A program made the position numbers and the translations under genes. DNA of 64,000 nt, from positions 281,001-345,000 of the forward strand of contig JALJCO010003425.1 in assembly GCA_023101725.1 (NCBI GenBank). The letters run 5' to 3'. A model generated the notes under the pieces. It saw only the letters and a program-made list of their open reading frames with translations. It ran no database searches and was not told the origin of the DNA. Below, piece by piece: positions 34,487-47,153 of the stretch (its first letter is position 1; each line of letters begins with the position of its first letter). The DNA comes from Atherinomorus stipes (taxonomy: Eukaryota; Chordata; Actinopteri; Atheriniformes; Atherinidae).

Positions 34487-35250
34487 ATCTTTTGCTTTTT
34501 GAAAAGCATCTTAACAGTTTGCTGTCCACTTCCACACTTGTGTAGGAGGACATGCGGTGGCTTCAGAAGTGATTCCAGGTTGGGAATGAAACGACGGTAA
34601 TAGCTCAACAGTCCCAAGAAGGATTTCAGTTGACTTACATTCTGGAGTGGTGATGGCTGTGATCTTTGATGGTGCAGTTTGTGCTCCCTCAGCATCAATC
34701 AAATGTCTAAGATATTCGACAGATGACTTGAAAAACTCACATTTTCCTACGCAAACTCTCAATTCATATTCTTTTAATCTTTGAAGAGTTGCAAGAGGTG
34801 CTCTTCATCATTAGCTGCCATGCAGAGGATATCATTCAGGTAACACTGTAGTCCAGACAACCCACTCAGGATTTGATCCATGGCATGTTGGAGCAGTGCT
34901 GGAGCAGATGTGATACCAAATGGCAGTCTGGGATACCTGAAAAGCCCCTTGTGAGTGTTAATGATAAGCAGTTCACGTGACTGCTCATCCACATTCATCT
35001 GCAAGTAAGCCTGGTTTAAGTCAATTTTGCTGAACTTCTGTCCCCCACTTAGTCCAGCAAACAAGTCATCGATCAAAGGAAGGGGATACTGCTCTACTCT
35101 CAGCACTGGATTTAGTGTTACCTTAAAATCTCCACATGTCCAGATGCCGCCATCTTTTTTTGGCACTGGGACAATGGGTGTGGCCCAGTCACTGGTAGTC
35201 ACAGGCTCCAAAACCCAATTCTTAACCTGAGCATCTAGATCAGCTTCCAC
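34480..35250 (-). pseudogene. Ty3/gypsy reverse transcriptase
   Basis: The palm is clear: WATPIVPVPKKDGGIWTCGDFK, FSKIDLNQAYLQM, and FGITSAPALLQ. The catalytic box reads YLNDI where YxDDI is expected, so the first aspartate is replaced by asparagine (codon near 34835). The thumb (LLSYYRRFIPNL) sits in other frames at 34511-34698. Besides frame breaks, the copy is thus inactive at the catalytic site. Confidence 0.88.
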
Positions 35251-35371
35251 TTTGGGTCAGATAGCATAGGGTACTGGTCTTGCTTTCAGGAACACAGGCT
35301 TACTTCCAGGCTTCACATGCAGCTTGACTGAAATGTCTTTCATGCAGCCTAACTTATCACGAAAGATTTCC

Positions 35372-35700
35372 TCATGCTTTTCCAGTATGGTCTGCAGGTG
35401 ACTGGGACCGTGTGACAGTTTCCTGATTTCTTGCCAGTTGAGCAGGATTTCCTGCAGCCAAGCCCATTATGGCAGGACAGTCATCTTTGGTAACATAAAC
35501 TGGAAGCTTAGCAGTTTGGCCATTAGACTGCACAGTAACTTCTGTCATTCCACTCATGGGTACCTGATGTCCAGTGTACGCTTTGAAAACTGTGTCCAAA
35601 GGATGGAGTGGAAGATCTTTCATGAACTTACTGCAGGCAGACCTTGTATGACACAAGTGATGCTCTTGATCCTGTGTCTATTTGCATTTTTACGGCATGG
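35372..35700 (-). pseudogene. Ty3/gypsy aspartic protease remnant
   Basis: The active-site triad appears as MQIDTGSRASLVSY (about 35640-35690). That frame stops at once after VCLQ, and the remainder (VTVQSNGQTAKLPVYVTKDD, AIMGL) continues in another frame. One frameshift therefore lies just downstream of the active site. Confidence 0.8.
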
Positions 35701-35829
35701 CCCAAAATCCCTCAGAGCTTTCATCCACATTCATTATTTGTACTGTATTTATTGCAGCTGGTGTTTCTTCATCTGAGGGATCAGTCATGCTTTCTCTTCG
35801 ATGCTTGAGAGTGTGAACTCTTTTCTGTA

Positions 35830-36250
35830 TTACGCAGCACATTTCTTGTATTTACTGTTGAAATTTTGTCTTTGCGTTTTTTTTCTGCATTCCCACTCTA
35901 CGTGACCTTTTTTTTTTTTTTTTTTTTTACCACAGTTCTTGCACCAACAGTCTTCTGCAGGGTGTCCTGACTTGCCACACTGGAAACATGGTCTTTGTGT
36001 GTTTGATTTGTTGTTGAGCTTATGTACTCTCCCTGTTGCATTTAGCTGGTGAGCTTCTTTTGAGACCATTTCCATAGTCACTAATATTAATGGCCTTTTC
36101 AAGTGTCAGGTTGCTTTCTGTGAGTAATTTCTTCTGTGCTGCTTCATTCCTTAATCCACACACAAGTCTCTCTCTCTCAACGTGTTGTTTAAAGCATCCT
36201 TAAAATCACAATGCTCTGCTAACATGCGTAGCACAGCAACAAACATGGTG
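35830..36250 (-). pseudogene. Ty3/gypsy Gag C-terminus with zinc knuckles
   Basis: The first knuckle CFQCGKSGHPAEDC is a perfect CX2CX4HX4C. The second starts CKNCGKK and ends GHVEWEC but contains extra lysines from an A-run (T-run at 35910-35929), so its spacing is wrong. Further upstream MLAEHCDFKDAL and RNEAAQKKLLTE-like codons belong to the Gag body. The 50-bp minisatellite replaces the preceding part. Confidence 0.8.
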
Positions 36251-36251
36251 A

Positions 36252-37197
36252 CAGGTTCCAACTTTGGTCCTGATATAAGACCGGATCCAGCTTCTCCGGG
36301 TCCGGTTCTGACTCTGGTCCTGATAAAAGACCGGATCCAGCTTCTCCAGGTCCGGTTCCGACTTTGGTCCTGATATAAGACCGGATCCAGCTTCTCCGGG
36401 TCCAGTTCTGACTCTGGTCCTGATAAAAGACCGGATCCAGCTTCTCCAGGTCCGGTTCCGACTTTGGTCCTGATATAAGACCGGATCCAGCTTCTCCGGG
36501 TCCAGTTCTGACTCTGGTCCTGATAAAAGACCGGATCCAGCTTCTCTGGGTCCAGTTCTGACTCTGGTCCTGATAAAAGACCGGATCCAGCTTCTCCAGG
36601 TCCAGTTCCAACTTCGGTCCTGATATAAGACCGGATCCAGCTTCTCCAGGTCCGGTTCCGACTTTGGTCCTGATATAAGACCGGATCCAGCTTCTCCAGG
36701 TCTGGTTCCGACTCTGGTCCTGATAAAAGACCGGATCCAGCTTGTCCAGGTCCGGTTCCAACTTCGGTCCTGATATAAGACCGGATCCAGCTTCTCCAGG
36801 TCCGGTTCCGACTTTGGTCCTGATATAAGACCGGATCCAGCTTCTCCAGGTCCGGTTCCGACTTTGGTCCTGATATAAGACCGGATCCAGCTTCTCCAGG
36901 TCTGGTTCCGACTCTGGTCCTGATAAAAGACCGGATCCAGCTTCTCCAGGTCTGGTTCTGACTTTGGTCCTGATATAAGACCGGATCCAGCTTCTCCGGG
37001 TCCAGTTCTGACTCTGGTCCTGATAAAAGACCGGATCCAGCTTCTCCAGGTCTGGTTCCGACTCTGGTCCTGATAAAAGACCGGATCCAGCTTGTCCAGT
37101 TCCAGTTCCAACTTTGGTCCTGATATAAGACCGGATAAAGCTTCTCCAGGTCCGGTTCCAACTTTGGTCCTGATATTAGACCGGATCGAGCTGGATC
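36252..37197. repeat. 50-bp minisatellite inside gypsy gag
   Basis: Nineteen units can be counted from the CCGGAT positions 36281, 36331 and so on every 50 bases to 37181. Variants alternate between ATATAAGA and ATAAAAGA. Each unit carries GGATCC. All three minus-strand frames are open, because 50 is not a multiple of 3 and the unit has no stop. Confidence 0.95.
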
Positions 37198-37326
37198 CAC
37201 CATGCTCTGCTGCAACGACAAAGCCTGTTATGTCACTCTCACTGGCATCCTGTCTTTTCTGTTAATTTGTTTGTTTTTTCCGGCGTGATTTGGTAAGGAA
37301 ATCTGTGGAAGCTTGTTAACACCAGA

Positions 37327-38825
37327 ATGTTGAAACAGTGGATGATTATTATCACAATACTGTGGATTATCGACAATGGCACAGCGCTCACACCAGGACA
37401 ACCTGTGTCTGGGAGAGGGTCAACACTCACCTACAGTCGTGATGATCTTCTACAACTTTGATCTTGTATCCTCTGAAAGGACGAACCAGTCGCACGTCCT
37501 CAAGAGATCCTACCAAGGAAAAGGGGTCGACGAGGCAGTGTGGGCACTCAGATAAGGAAGTGTCCTTTAAGACCACCGCGTCCGTCCATCGTACTGGCTA
37601 ATGTGCGCTCTCTCTGGAATAAGATGAACCAACTTCACGCTTGGTGTCATGGGGAAAGATTCTTCAGGGATGCCTGTATCATCGCCCTAACTGAATCATG
37701 GCTTGACAAAACTGTCCCTGACTCGGAGGTCAGCCTGAATAACTTCCTCACAGTCTGGGCTGATAGGACCAGTGATCCGGAAAAGGAGAGTGGCAGGGGA
37801 CTGTGTGTGTTTGTTAACAAGCGCTGGTGCGCTAATATTAAAATACACAATGTCATCTGCACTCTGGACTTTGAAATGCTATCTATTTCACTACGCCCCT
37901 TCTATCTCCCAAGAGAATTTACCGTGCTGGTTATTGGGGTTGTTTTCTGTCCACCAAGTGCTGACATCAGAATTGCTGCCAAGTCAATAGTGGAGAATGC
38001 TAACTCGATGTTAAGCAAGTATCCCCGAGCCCCGGTGTTCTACATGGGCGACTATAACAACTGTCAATTGGACAATGTACTGCCTTCCTTCCAACAATAT
38101 GTACATATTCCCACCAGGAAGGGAAATATCTTGGACTTGTGCTACGGAAACATCATAGACACTTTCACTGTCCATGCTCATCCACAGGGATCCTGTGATC
38201 ACAATGTTTTGGTGCTTCTTCCTCTGTACAGGCAGGAATTGAAGCGCATCAAGCCGCAACTTCACAGCGTGAGGCAGAGGTCAGAGGACGCAATTGCATG
38301 TCTGCAAGGCTCATTTGCATGCACAGACTGGAGCATATTTGACGGCAATTTAGATGAAAAAGTGTCAGTCATAACAGATTAAATCAAGTATTGTATCAGT
38401 AACTGTATCCCTACAATAACTTACAGGACATTTCCCAACTCCAAAGCCTGGATCACGTCTCACATTAAAAAGAAACTGGCAGAAAAGCACAAGATATTTC
38501 AGTGTAAGGACTGTACTCCACTGAAAATGATTGACAAAGAAAAAAATTGACATTATTAAAGCTAAGCTCAGATACAAAGAAAAATAGAACAGGATTTTTC
38601 TAATACTGTATGAATGTTAAACAAGCCTTTCAGAAAATAAAAACACTAATAGGACAGAAAGGGACACCACTCCACAATCACAGACCCACAGACCTTTGTA
38701 AACACACTCATTACCTTCTACTCCAGATTTGACACCACTGACTTCTCAGCTGTCTGTGATGAGCTCCTTAATGCTCTCCCATGTGATCCATATAGTGATT
38801 TACCTCGGTTTATGAAAGCCTTGGG
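37327..38825 (+). pseudogene. LINE ORF2 endonuclease part
   Basis: The frame starts at ATG 37327 and runs to 38382 with two in-frame TGA codons (37459 and 37474). It shows TYSRDDLLQL, KRGRRGS, then the APE endonuclease blocks: IVLANVRSLWNKMNQLH, ALTESWL, the RGLCVFVN and YMGDYNNC regions, and SCDHNVLV. After a stop the connecting region continues in shifted frames (KAWITSHIKKKLAEKHKIFQ, TFVNTLITFYSRFDTTDF). It is dead through stops and frameshifts. Confidence 0.85.
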
Positions 38826-41056
38826 ACACCAACCGTTCGTAACAATTTAAATACTGTATATCTATTTAAGCTCAGGCTTGAACGCGGAAGCCTGAAAATG
38901 TCTTATCAGAACTAAATCAGTCTATCTGAGAGGAAGTAAATTCTCCAGAAGTCAGTTTCATGGATTTTGCCTTCAGAAATCATGACAACGGTGAGGTGAT
39001 CACACATATTTATTAACAAGAATGGATAAACCAGCAATATCAAATCAGTTGAGTTTGCAGGATAAAAATACCATGAGGAGAAGATGATTTTTGTTAGACT
39101 GTGAATGAATTATGTGTGGGTTACTGGTATCATTAGCACTTGTGATAATGAAAATGATGTGAAAGTAGGATGAGAATAAGAGAGAGATACTTGTAAACTT
39201 ATTGCTATGGGAAATACTGGTTCTAAATACTTAATTATGCTAATAAACTCTCACATGGGGGAAAAGCTGAGTCCATCAACCAACCTATAATTTGGAGTAA
39301 ATATGCTAAATTTGGGTTAACATTCAAGTTAAATAATTTCGTTAGAATTTAGATGAAACTGTCAGACACCACATATATGTTCAAGGTGCTAGTTGGATCC
39401 TACTGTCTTCGTACGCTGGTCCTCTCTGGATAACCCGACCTGGTGGCCAGTCCGAATCAGCTTTCTGGAGAAGCTTGGCGTGGGGCAGTGGTCCGGAGCT
39501 GCCGTGAGATTCTGGAATCTGTCCCGCAGAGTTCCAGAAGGAAGAGATGTGGTGATGGACGACAGCTGCTCAAATGGGTCTGAATTTAATAACTAGACTT
39601 TACAGGCTACTGCGTTTGGGTTCAGCAGTCATCTTCAGAAAAGTCTATAAAAATCAAAGAGTCAGTCCTGATGACTAGTGGAAGTTCTAGAGATTCTAGG
39701 TAACGATTATGAAACAATAAGGGAAAATAACTTTCTTAGTTGGACTAAAGTCTATTGTTAAGATCTTTCGAGCGCAGACAAAGGATTACACTGGTTACAC
39801 GAGGAGAGAACAAAGAAACAACACGAGACAAAACAAAGAGACGGAAAAAAAACAAAACAAAGACTTTCCAGGAAGAAGACTTGGCACAAACTCTCCTGAA
39901 AGAGAGATTGGAGAGCGGTCCTCTGGTTTGAAAGGCCCGCCTCAAAGGGGAACTTATCCAATTGTGACGCAATAGATCATTACAGGGCGTGACTAAGCGT
40001 CAGCATGGAGCTCATAGCCTCAAATTATACAGGCGACTGTTTCTCTCTCCTCCATTCTCATTGAGATGTAAGCACAACCAATAATTAAGGTTTCTTTGAT
40101 TACATACAAAAGGACATGTAGGAGCTTGAAGTCCTCTGTGAGGCTGAAAAGGAAACATCTCAAAACTTCACATTCTAAATTGTTGGAAACAGATTAGATA
40201 GTTCAACACACATTTAATTATATCAAAACTGTTCATTCTCATTCAAATTCAGTGGCTTATATGTAAAGGAATGATCCTTGTTTAAATTCGCTATTAACTC
40301 TCAAAGACTTTCTTGCCTAATCAAATCAGGTTCTTCATCAAGCAGGCATCTTGGTAACCTATAGTGTGTAGTCCAATGTGTGATTAAATCGATGAAATGA
40401 TCAAAGAAAAGCAAGTTAAAAAAAAAAAATCAAATTAAAGAGAATTAAGTCATGTCAAGAGAAGAATCAAGTTATATGCAATTAAATCAGATTATATGGA
40501 TTTAAATCAATTCAAAGGAAAAAGGAAAATCCAAGTCAAATGTTTAATACATGAAAGAGGAACACATTCTTGAAATTCTGATGTCCTTTTGAAGCTGAAG
40601 GAAGAAGAGAACCTGGTGTAAGGACATTGCTTTGGTTCCATAGGTTTTCTGAAAGAGATAAGATGTGACAACTTTGATGGAGACCAGCCTTGGTGAGACA
40701 AAGAGATCTCAGGTCGCTGAAGAGTCCAACAAGCACTTAGAAGAAAGTTCTGCCATGTGCATGGTTTCTTCTTAACATTTGTGTGAGCATCTGTGTTTCT
40801 GTTTATTCAGGAGTGCTCAGAGTCTGGGCAGATGTTCATCTTCGGGGTAGAGTAGCTGTTTTACCAGAGCTATAGTTGATAAGACTGGTGCCTTCTGCAC
40901 TGCAGGGGTTGAAGGCCAGGTTTCTCTTGTTGTCCTGGAAGGAGGAATGTCTGTCTGGAGGATAAAAGATCATTGCTTTATTCAGGTTATGATTGCTATT
41001 AATTCTGGAATGCAGGATCACAACATCCATCAACACCAACATCATCATCTCCTCCT
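38826..41056. mobile_element. Unassigned 2.2-kb insertion in the LINE
   Basis: LINE similarity stops after DPYSDLPRF and resumes at SEEDV, so this block is inserted. It is A/T-rich with one G/C-richer stretch (39395-39560) that reads WSGAAVRFWNLSRRV in one plus frame. I see no LTR pair, inverted ends or transposase. Confidence 0.5.
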
Positions 41057-41510
41057 TCTCAGAGGAAGATGTTTGACAGGAGCTGTGCAGATAAAAAGTA
41101 GGCAAGGCTACAGGGCCAGATGGCACCTCTCTAAGGTGCTTAAACTCTGTGCCACTGAGCTCTGCCCTGGTCTGTTCTCCATGGTGGCCTTCACTCTGAG
41201 AACATCTACAATCAGACCTATACCAAAGAAACCACGACCCTCAGAACCTAACCATTACAGACCGGTTGCACTCACACCAGTGGTGAGTAAATGTTATAAG
41301 AAACTGATTTTACACACCATCCTGTCAACTGTTTACCCACAGTTAGGCCACAGTTAGGTCACATGCTGTGACATGCAGTGGCATGTCTCCTCCACTCTCT
41401 CCTTCAACATCTGGACACACCTGGTCATTTTGCAGCCATTCTTTTTCTAGATTTAAGTTCAGCATTCAACACAACCCAACGTCACCTGATGATACAGGTG
41501 ACGTTGGATT
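41057..41510 (+). pseudogene. LINE reverse transcriptase, first part
   Basis: The plus strand shows KATGPDG with a frameshift, then LKLCATELCPGLFSMVAFTL, TIRPIPKKPRPSEPNHYRPV and ALTPVVSKCYKKL. In another frame it gives ILFLDLSSAFNT, the RT A-motif region with its aspartate. Similarity ends soon after, at the T/A-rich insertion. Confidence 0.85.
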
Positions 41511-42415
<905 letters not shown>

Positions 42416-43869
42416 TAGGGCTGTCAACGAATAATCTAAATTCGAATAAATGTTCGAATATTAATAAAAACCCAAGATCCGAACGTGAAAATTAATATTC
42501 GAACTTTAAATGGACAGTGGGAAATTTTAGGCCTATTATTATTATCAGGCCTACATTTGCTACACTGGTATGATTATAGGCCGACTGTTTCAAGTTGTTC
42601 CATGTTTATTACAGCTTGCTCGAGCATTCATTGTTCGTTTAATTTCAATTTGTCGGGATCTTTAAAGGGACTTGAGGGGAGAATGAGAAAAGAAACTCGG
42701 TGGCGGCGGTTTGTGGGGCGTTTCAGTTAATGCAAGGAGCGGGTCGGTCGGGGGGGGAAGAGAAAAAATAAAATATTTTTTTGTTTACTTTTTTTTTTTA
42801 TGTAGTTTTATTTTTTGTAGTTTAATTTTTAGTGGGTGTGGATGGTGAAGGAAGGAGAAAAAATTCATATAGATTGTTAGATTTTAATAATCTACAATGG
42901 CTGTATTATAAATATAGATAGATGGTGGTGGGATGACGTGGCGCCGTGGTGTGAGTGGGAGAGAGGGAGAATTTTTAATTATGTTTTCTTAGTATTTTCA
43001 TCGTATTTAGTATTTTAGAGGTTTTCGGTGGATTTGGATGGAATAAGATGATAGAAGAATAAATATATAATTATTATTATTTGTGTTTTTCATCTTCCTG
43101 CATTATTTTTGCGGAAGAATCGTGGGGGTGGAGTTCATTTGGGGGGCGGTGGGAAGGGCGGGGGGGGAAATTGGAACTTATGTTGTAGGGTGTGTAGGGT
43201 GAAGGACAGAGGAAGGTATGGGAGAGAAATATAAGTATAGAATGTATCTTTACTTATTAGTTTGGGATTAAGGATATGTATGTATGAATTTGATAAAATT
43301 TATAGTTTTTGTTAATTCCTTTAATTGCTTGCACAAGTTAGGGAGATGCGGATGGTGGGGGAACTGCAGCGAGTTCATTTTCTAATTTCCTGGGCATTGT
43401 TAAAGATATTAATATTGAAATAAACATTTAAAACACGTAACAATTAGACCATCCACCATTGCCTGGGAAGCGTTTCTGTACATAATTAGAACAGATGAGA
43501 ATCCAATTTTTTTTCTTCCCAACATGGAGGAAATGTGGAAGGACGTCACATTCCTGGTTGTTGGAACATCAGAGGAAAACTTTAATGTGGTAATAAGTGA
43601 AGAAGAAGATCACGGACATTTATTTCATGAAGATTTCTGTCTGTGACAAAAGTGGACGGTGCTGCTCAGTCCACTGATGTCAGTGTGTTCGTATGGGGGA
43701 GGAATATCGGCCAATCAGAGCAGAGGAGGAATAACTTGCTGCCACGGTGGAGAAAACACTGGATTTAAACCCCAACAACAAAAACAGGGTAAATTATGGT
43801 GAACATTCATTAACCTGACACTTTATTTCACGTATCTATGCTCCCGAAAATGATGCACCGCATAACGTT

Positions 43870-43894
43870 TGGGGGGGGGGGGGGGGGGGGGGGG
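43870..43894. repeat. Poly-G run
   Basis: About 25 consecutive G before a single C. Confidence 0.85.
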
Positions 43895-44841
43895 CGGGTT
43901 TATGCTAGCTAATGCTAACAGAGACAGCTCTGTGTTGCTGTAAGTTAATGACTTATCAGGGAGATATTGTGAAATATCAGGTTATTTGCTCTGATCAGGG
44001 CAACTTGGGACCAGAAAATAAAACCAGTTCAGTCAGAAACACAAACGGATCAGGAAGACGATGTCCTGCAGCCTTTAGTTTCATCTGCAGGACATGTGAA
44101 GCTACGTGGTCTGTACAGTCCTGAAACAATACCAAAAGCCAAAAATATTGGAGGATATAGAAAAGTAACCACTAGGGTTGAGCCAGATACTCTATCAGAC
44201 AAGTATCCGGTACAGATAATGCATTTTTGACGAGTACGAGCATGATACGAGTAAAACTCGTCAATGTCCGTGCTCGTGCTGAAGGAGAATCCTCATTTGA
44301 TCACTGACTGTCTGCACGCTCTGTGATTGGCCGGCCCCCCGCACCCCCGCCTCCTACAGACACATCTCTGCTGTGCTCTGCTCTCTCACGCACACACAGA
44401 CAGTGATTGATCTCTGCTTGGCTTGACTCATGCTCACGTTGCTCTTTCATACTCAGATTTTCTTCAGCTCACCTTCATTTCTGTTTCTATGAAATTTAAA
44501 GTTACTTACTGAACTTCTTTCATAACGTACACAGTGCATTTGATAATACAGAGCTGAAAAACGGCTTGAGTCGCGTCGGTCTCTGCCTCCTCCGGTGCGC
44601 CCCCCCCCGTCTCTCTCTTTTACCGTCCGCCTGCAGTTTGGCTGTGATGTAAAAACTTCTGAACTCGTTCTGAACGTGGTTTTTTGAGGATACAGTGAAC
44701 AAGGCTGATATATTTCACCGTTTGTGAATGACTGGATGTTCACACGATTCACCAAGTTCACACAGATCATTTACACATAAACAGCCATAAGACCAGTTAC
44801 ACACACACACGCACACAGCTGAACACACAAAGTAGCAGTTA

Positions 44842-45478
44842 TAGAGCCTGAGGAGTCACGTGACAATTCTGAGCAAAGCAGAGTCGCGCCGCCATGACGT
44901 TGTACAGGTTTGACTGTCAAAACGAGAGCTGTCGGGAGTTTTAACAATGGAGGGAAGGAGCAAGGGAGAAAAGCCGTACAGAAATAATTTAATGTCTAGC
45001 ACAAAGAAAAGTTATTTGGAGAAACTGAGGGACATCTAGGGACTGGACCCATCTGAGCTGGATGGCTCAGAGTGGGACAGTAGTCTGGACCGCTTACCTC
45101 CGTCCGCCATGGAGACATGCGGCTGATGCATTGTGAATGATTTAGTCTTCACAATCAGTTTGTTACACGTAATATTTGACATTTTATTCTGTTAATATTA
45201 GAGAAGTGTTATTTTGCTTTTTACACAGTTAACTGTTATGCTGCTAGTTAAGAAAACATTTTGTGAGCTGTCAAACACATGTAAGGAGGGACGATATTTA
45301 ACGTGATTTCAATCATTTATTTATAAAATAGAAAACAGTGATGAGTGTGTGTCTGATTGATGAAAGACCAAAATAAGCTGTCAGACAGACAGATACCAGT
45401 GGTGTCGAACATCACGAGTAAATGACAGATAAAGAAAGTAACCGGAGTTACGCCATGACGACAACTCCTCAGCCTCTA
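44842..45478. mobile_element. PIF/Harbinger-type element with TTA TSD
   Basis: The ends TAGAGCCTGAGGAGT and (inverted) TAGAGGCTGAGGAGT differ at one base and are flanked by TTA (44839-44841 and 45479-45481). The interior holds a CACGTGAC box and a short coding remnant. Confidence 0.75.
44947..45125 (+). pseudogene. First-exon-like remnant, YqaJ/SWIM-type protein?
   Basis: From ATG 44947 the frame gives MEGRSKGEKPYRN, then KKSYLEKLRDI, a TAG, and GLDPSELDGSEW to a second stop. The KKSYLEKL....G.DP.E.....W pattern recalls the N-terminus of fish YqaJ/SWIM-domain proteins often linked to transposons. The similarity is short and from memory. Confidence 0.35.
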
Positions 45479-46612
45479 TTAATGTTTTTATTGTAGGCTA
45501 AATAAGTGTATTATAAATATTATAAATGAAGCTTTATATACTGTATGTAGGCTTTTTATAGGCATTGAGTACAATAGATATTTCTAACTATTACACAGCA
45601 CCACACACACTCTCTCTCTTTTTCTCTCTCTATACAATGAGTGATACACACACTCCTTAATCATTATTTATGTTTGTGGGGGAAAAAATAACAGAATGTT
45701 AGGTAATTACATAAATAATCAATTAAAATTAAATTAATAAAAATTAAAGTTCATAATTTCCAACTTGGATCGTTGGATGCACTCAAAAATACTCATCTTA
45801 TGATTTTATTTAAAAAAAACTAAATAGTTCTTTTTTTATCTTGATCAAAAACATTGAATCTCAACTCTGAGGCTGGTCTGTAAACAAACAAACAACAAAT
45901 CAAGAAACTTCTCATCAATTCATATTAATTTCAGACTTAAAATAATGTGCTGATTTAAGCCCCACCCAGTTCCATTCAAACCACACCGCTTTCAGTTCAA
46001 GCCCCGCCCACTCCGAGTACAGATACAGATACAGATTATTTCGATCGGAGTTTGAACAGATACAGATACAGGCAGTCGTGTAAACTCGCTCATCCCCTAG
46101 TAACCCCCTTTGAAAGAAGTTTAGTTTTTTAAACTTTGATAAATAATCCACGAGACGTGTGTGTTATTTCTGGTGTGGCTTGTCATTAAAAAGCCAGTTT
46201 CCAGAGATGAATAATAGTTAATGTTAATGCTCTGATGTAAGAGAAAATAAATAAAAATAAAATAAACAAATAAAATGTCAGAATACTTTAGAGATCTCTG
46301 GATAACCTATAGGTTATCATGACCATAGACGACAGTCCAACGTTCTAAATCCAGATATTCACGCTGCTTTCTATGTTGGCAGATACGAGAGTGAGTGGGA
46401 CTCCCCAGGCAACGGCGGTACCGCAAGATGACGCAACAACACACAAAAACGCTTGTCAGATTAGACTGTACAAGTAATAGTTATGTCTTGCATTAGTTTG
46501 TCCTCCTGTTGGCACATTGCTCAAATGGATATTTGAATTTCTTGAAATTAAAGATAATGGCATGGTAGAGCAAATATTTGAACGTCATTTTGAAGCAATT
46601 TTGACAGCCCGA

Positions 46613-47060
46613 GTCCTACCCAGTCCCTTCCTCTACACACACTACACCAACAACTGCACAAGCCCCACAGACATCATAACATATTACAAATACTCAGATT
46701 TTGCTGTATTGTTCACCACATTTTACACCATGTTGTCAGTTGCCAATAGAAAAAAGCTTCTCAAAATTACTCACTCACTCACTGAGCACCCTCTCCATGA
46801 CTTTTTTCAGCTCCTCCCGTCTGGACGCAGATACACTTAAATATAGAAGGGCCTGTTTTAAAAGGAGTTTTGTACCATTCTCAATAAGCCTCACTGATTT
46901 GTTTGTTTGTCACTGTTATGTTTGTCTACTCTGGTGTTCTTTTGTGATAGTTAATGGTGTTGAGACTGTGTATTGTACTATATGTATTATATGTAAAGGT
47001 GTATACCAAGTTGACATGACAGTCTGTGGAAACAAATTTCCCGTCGGGGACAATAAAGAC
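46613..47060 (+). pseudogene. LINE ORF2 C-terminus and 3' UTR
   Basis: The frame resumes with PSPFLYTHYTNNCTSPTD and KYSDFAVL where FADDT is expected, so the catalytic acids are lost or rearranged. After a large deletion comes HPLHDFFQLLPSGRRY, the common ORF2 end. The 3' UTR contains AATTTCCCGTCGGGGACAAT followed by AAAG. Confidence 0.82.
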
Positions 47061-47064
47061 TCTA

Positions 47065-47114
<50 letters not shown>

Positions 47115-47153
47115 CGTCCGTCCGTCCATCCGTCCGTCCGTCCGTCCGTCCAT
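47061..47153 (+). repeat. (CTGT)n/(CCGT)n tail of the LINE
   Basis: A tetranucleotide run begins directly at the LINE 3' end: about 12 CTGT-type units, then CCGT-type variants. Such tails arise from the LINE terminus. Confidence 0.93.

Larger units (their letters stand above)
44171..46101. mobile_element. Nested DNA element with CTAGGG ends
   Basis: The left end ACTAGGGTTGAGC and the inverted right end ACTAGGGGATGAGC agree, and AACC flanks both. Both subterminal parts contain repeated GAGTAC and ACAGATACAG-type motifs. A Harbinger-type MITE lies inside; no transposase is seen. Confidence 0.6.
42416..46612. mobile_element. hAT-like 4.2-kb insertion in the LINE
   Basis: The left end TAGGGCTGTCAACGAAT and the inverted right end TCGGGCTGTCAAAATTG share GGGCTGTCAA. 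The flanks GTCCTCAG and GTCCTACC share 5 of 8 bases, a decayed target duplication. TTCGAATA motifs follow the left end. No transposase is visible. Much of 42760-43340 is poor in C. Confidence 0.65.

Noticed and set aside
36151..37221. Frames of 180-356 codons rich in GSGLISGPKSEP
   Set aside because: The 50-bp unit lacks stops in all three frames; these are by-products of the minisatellite.
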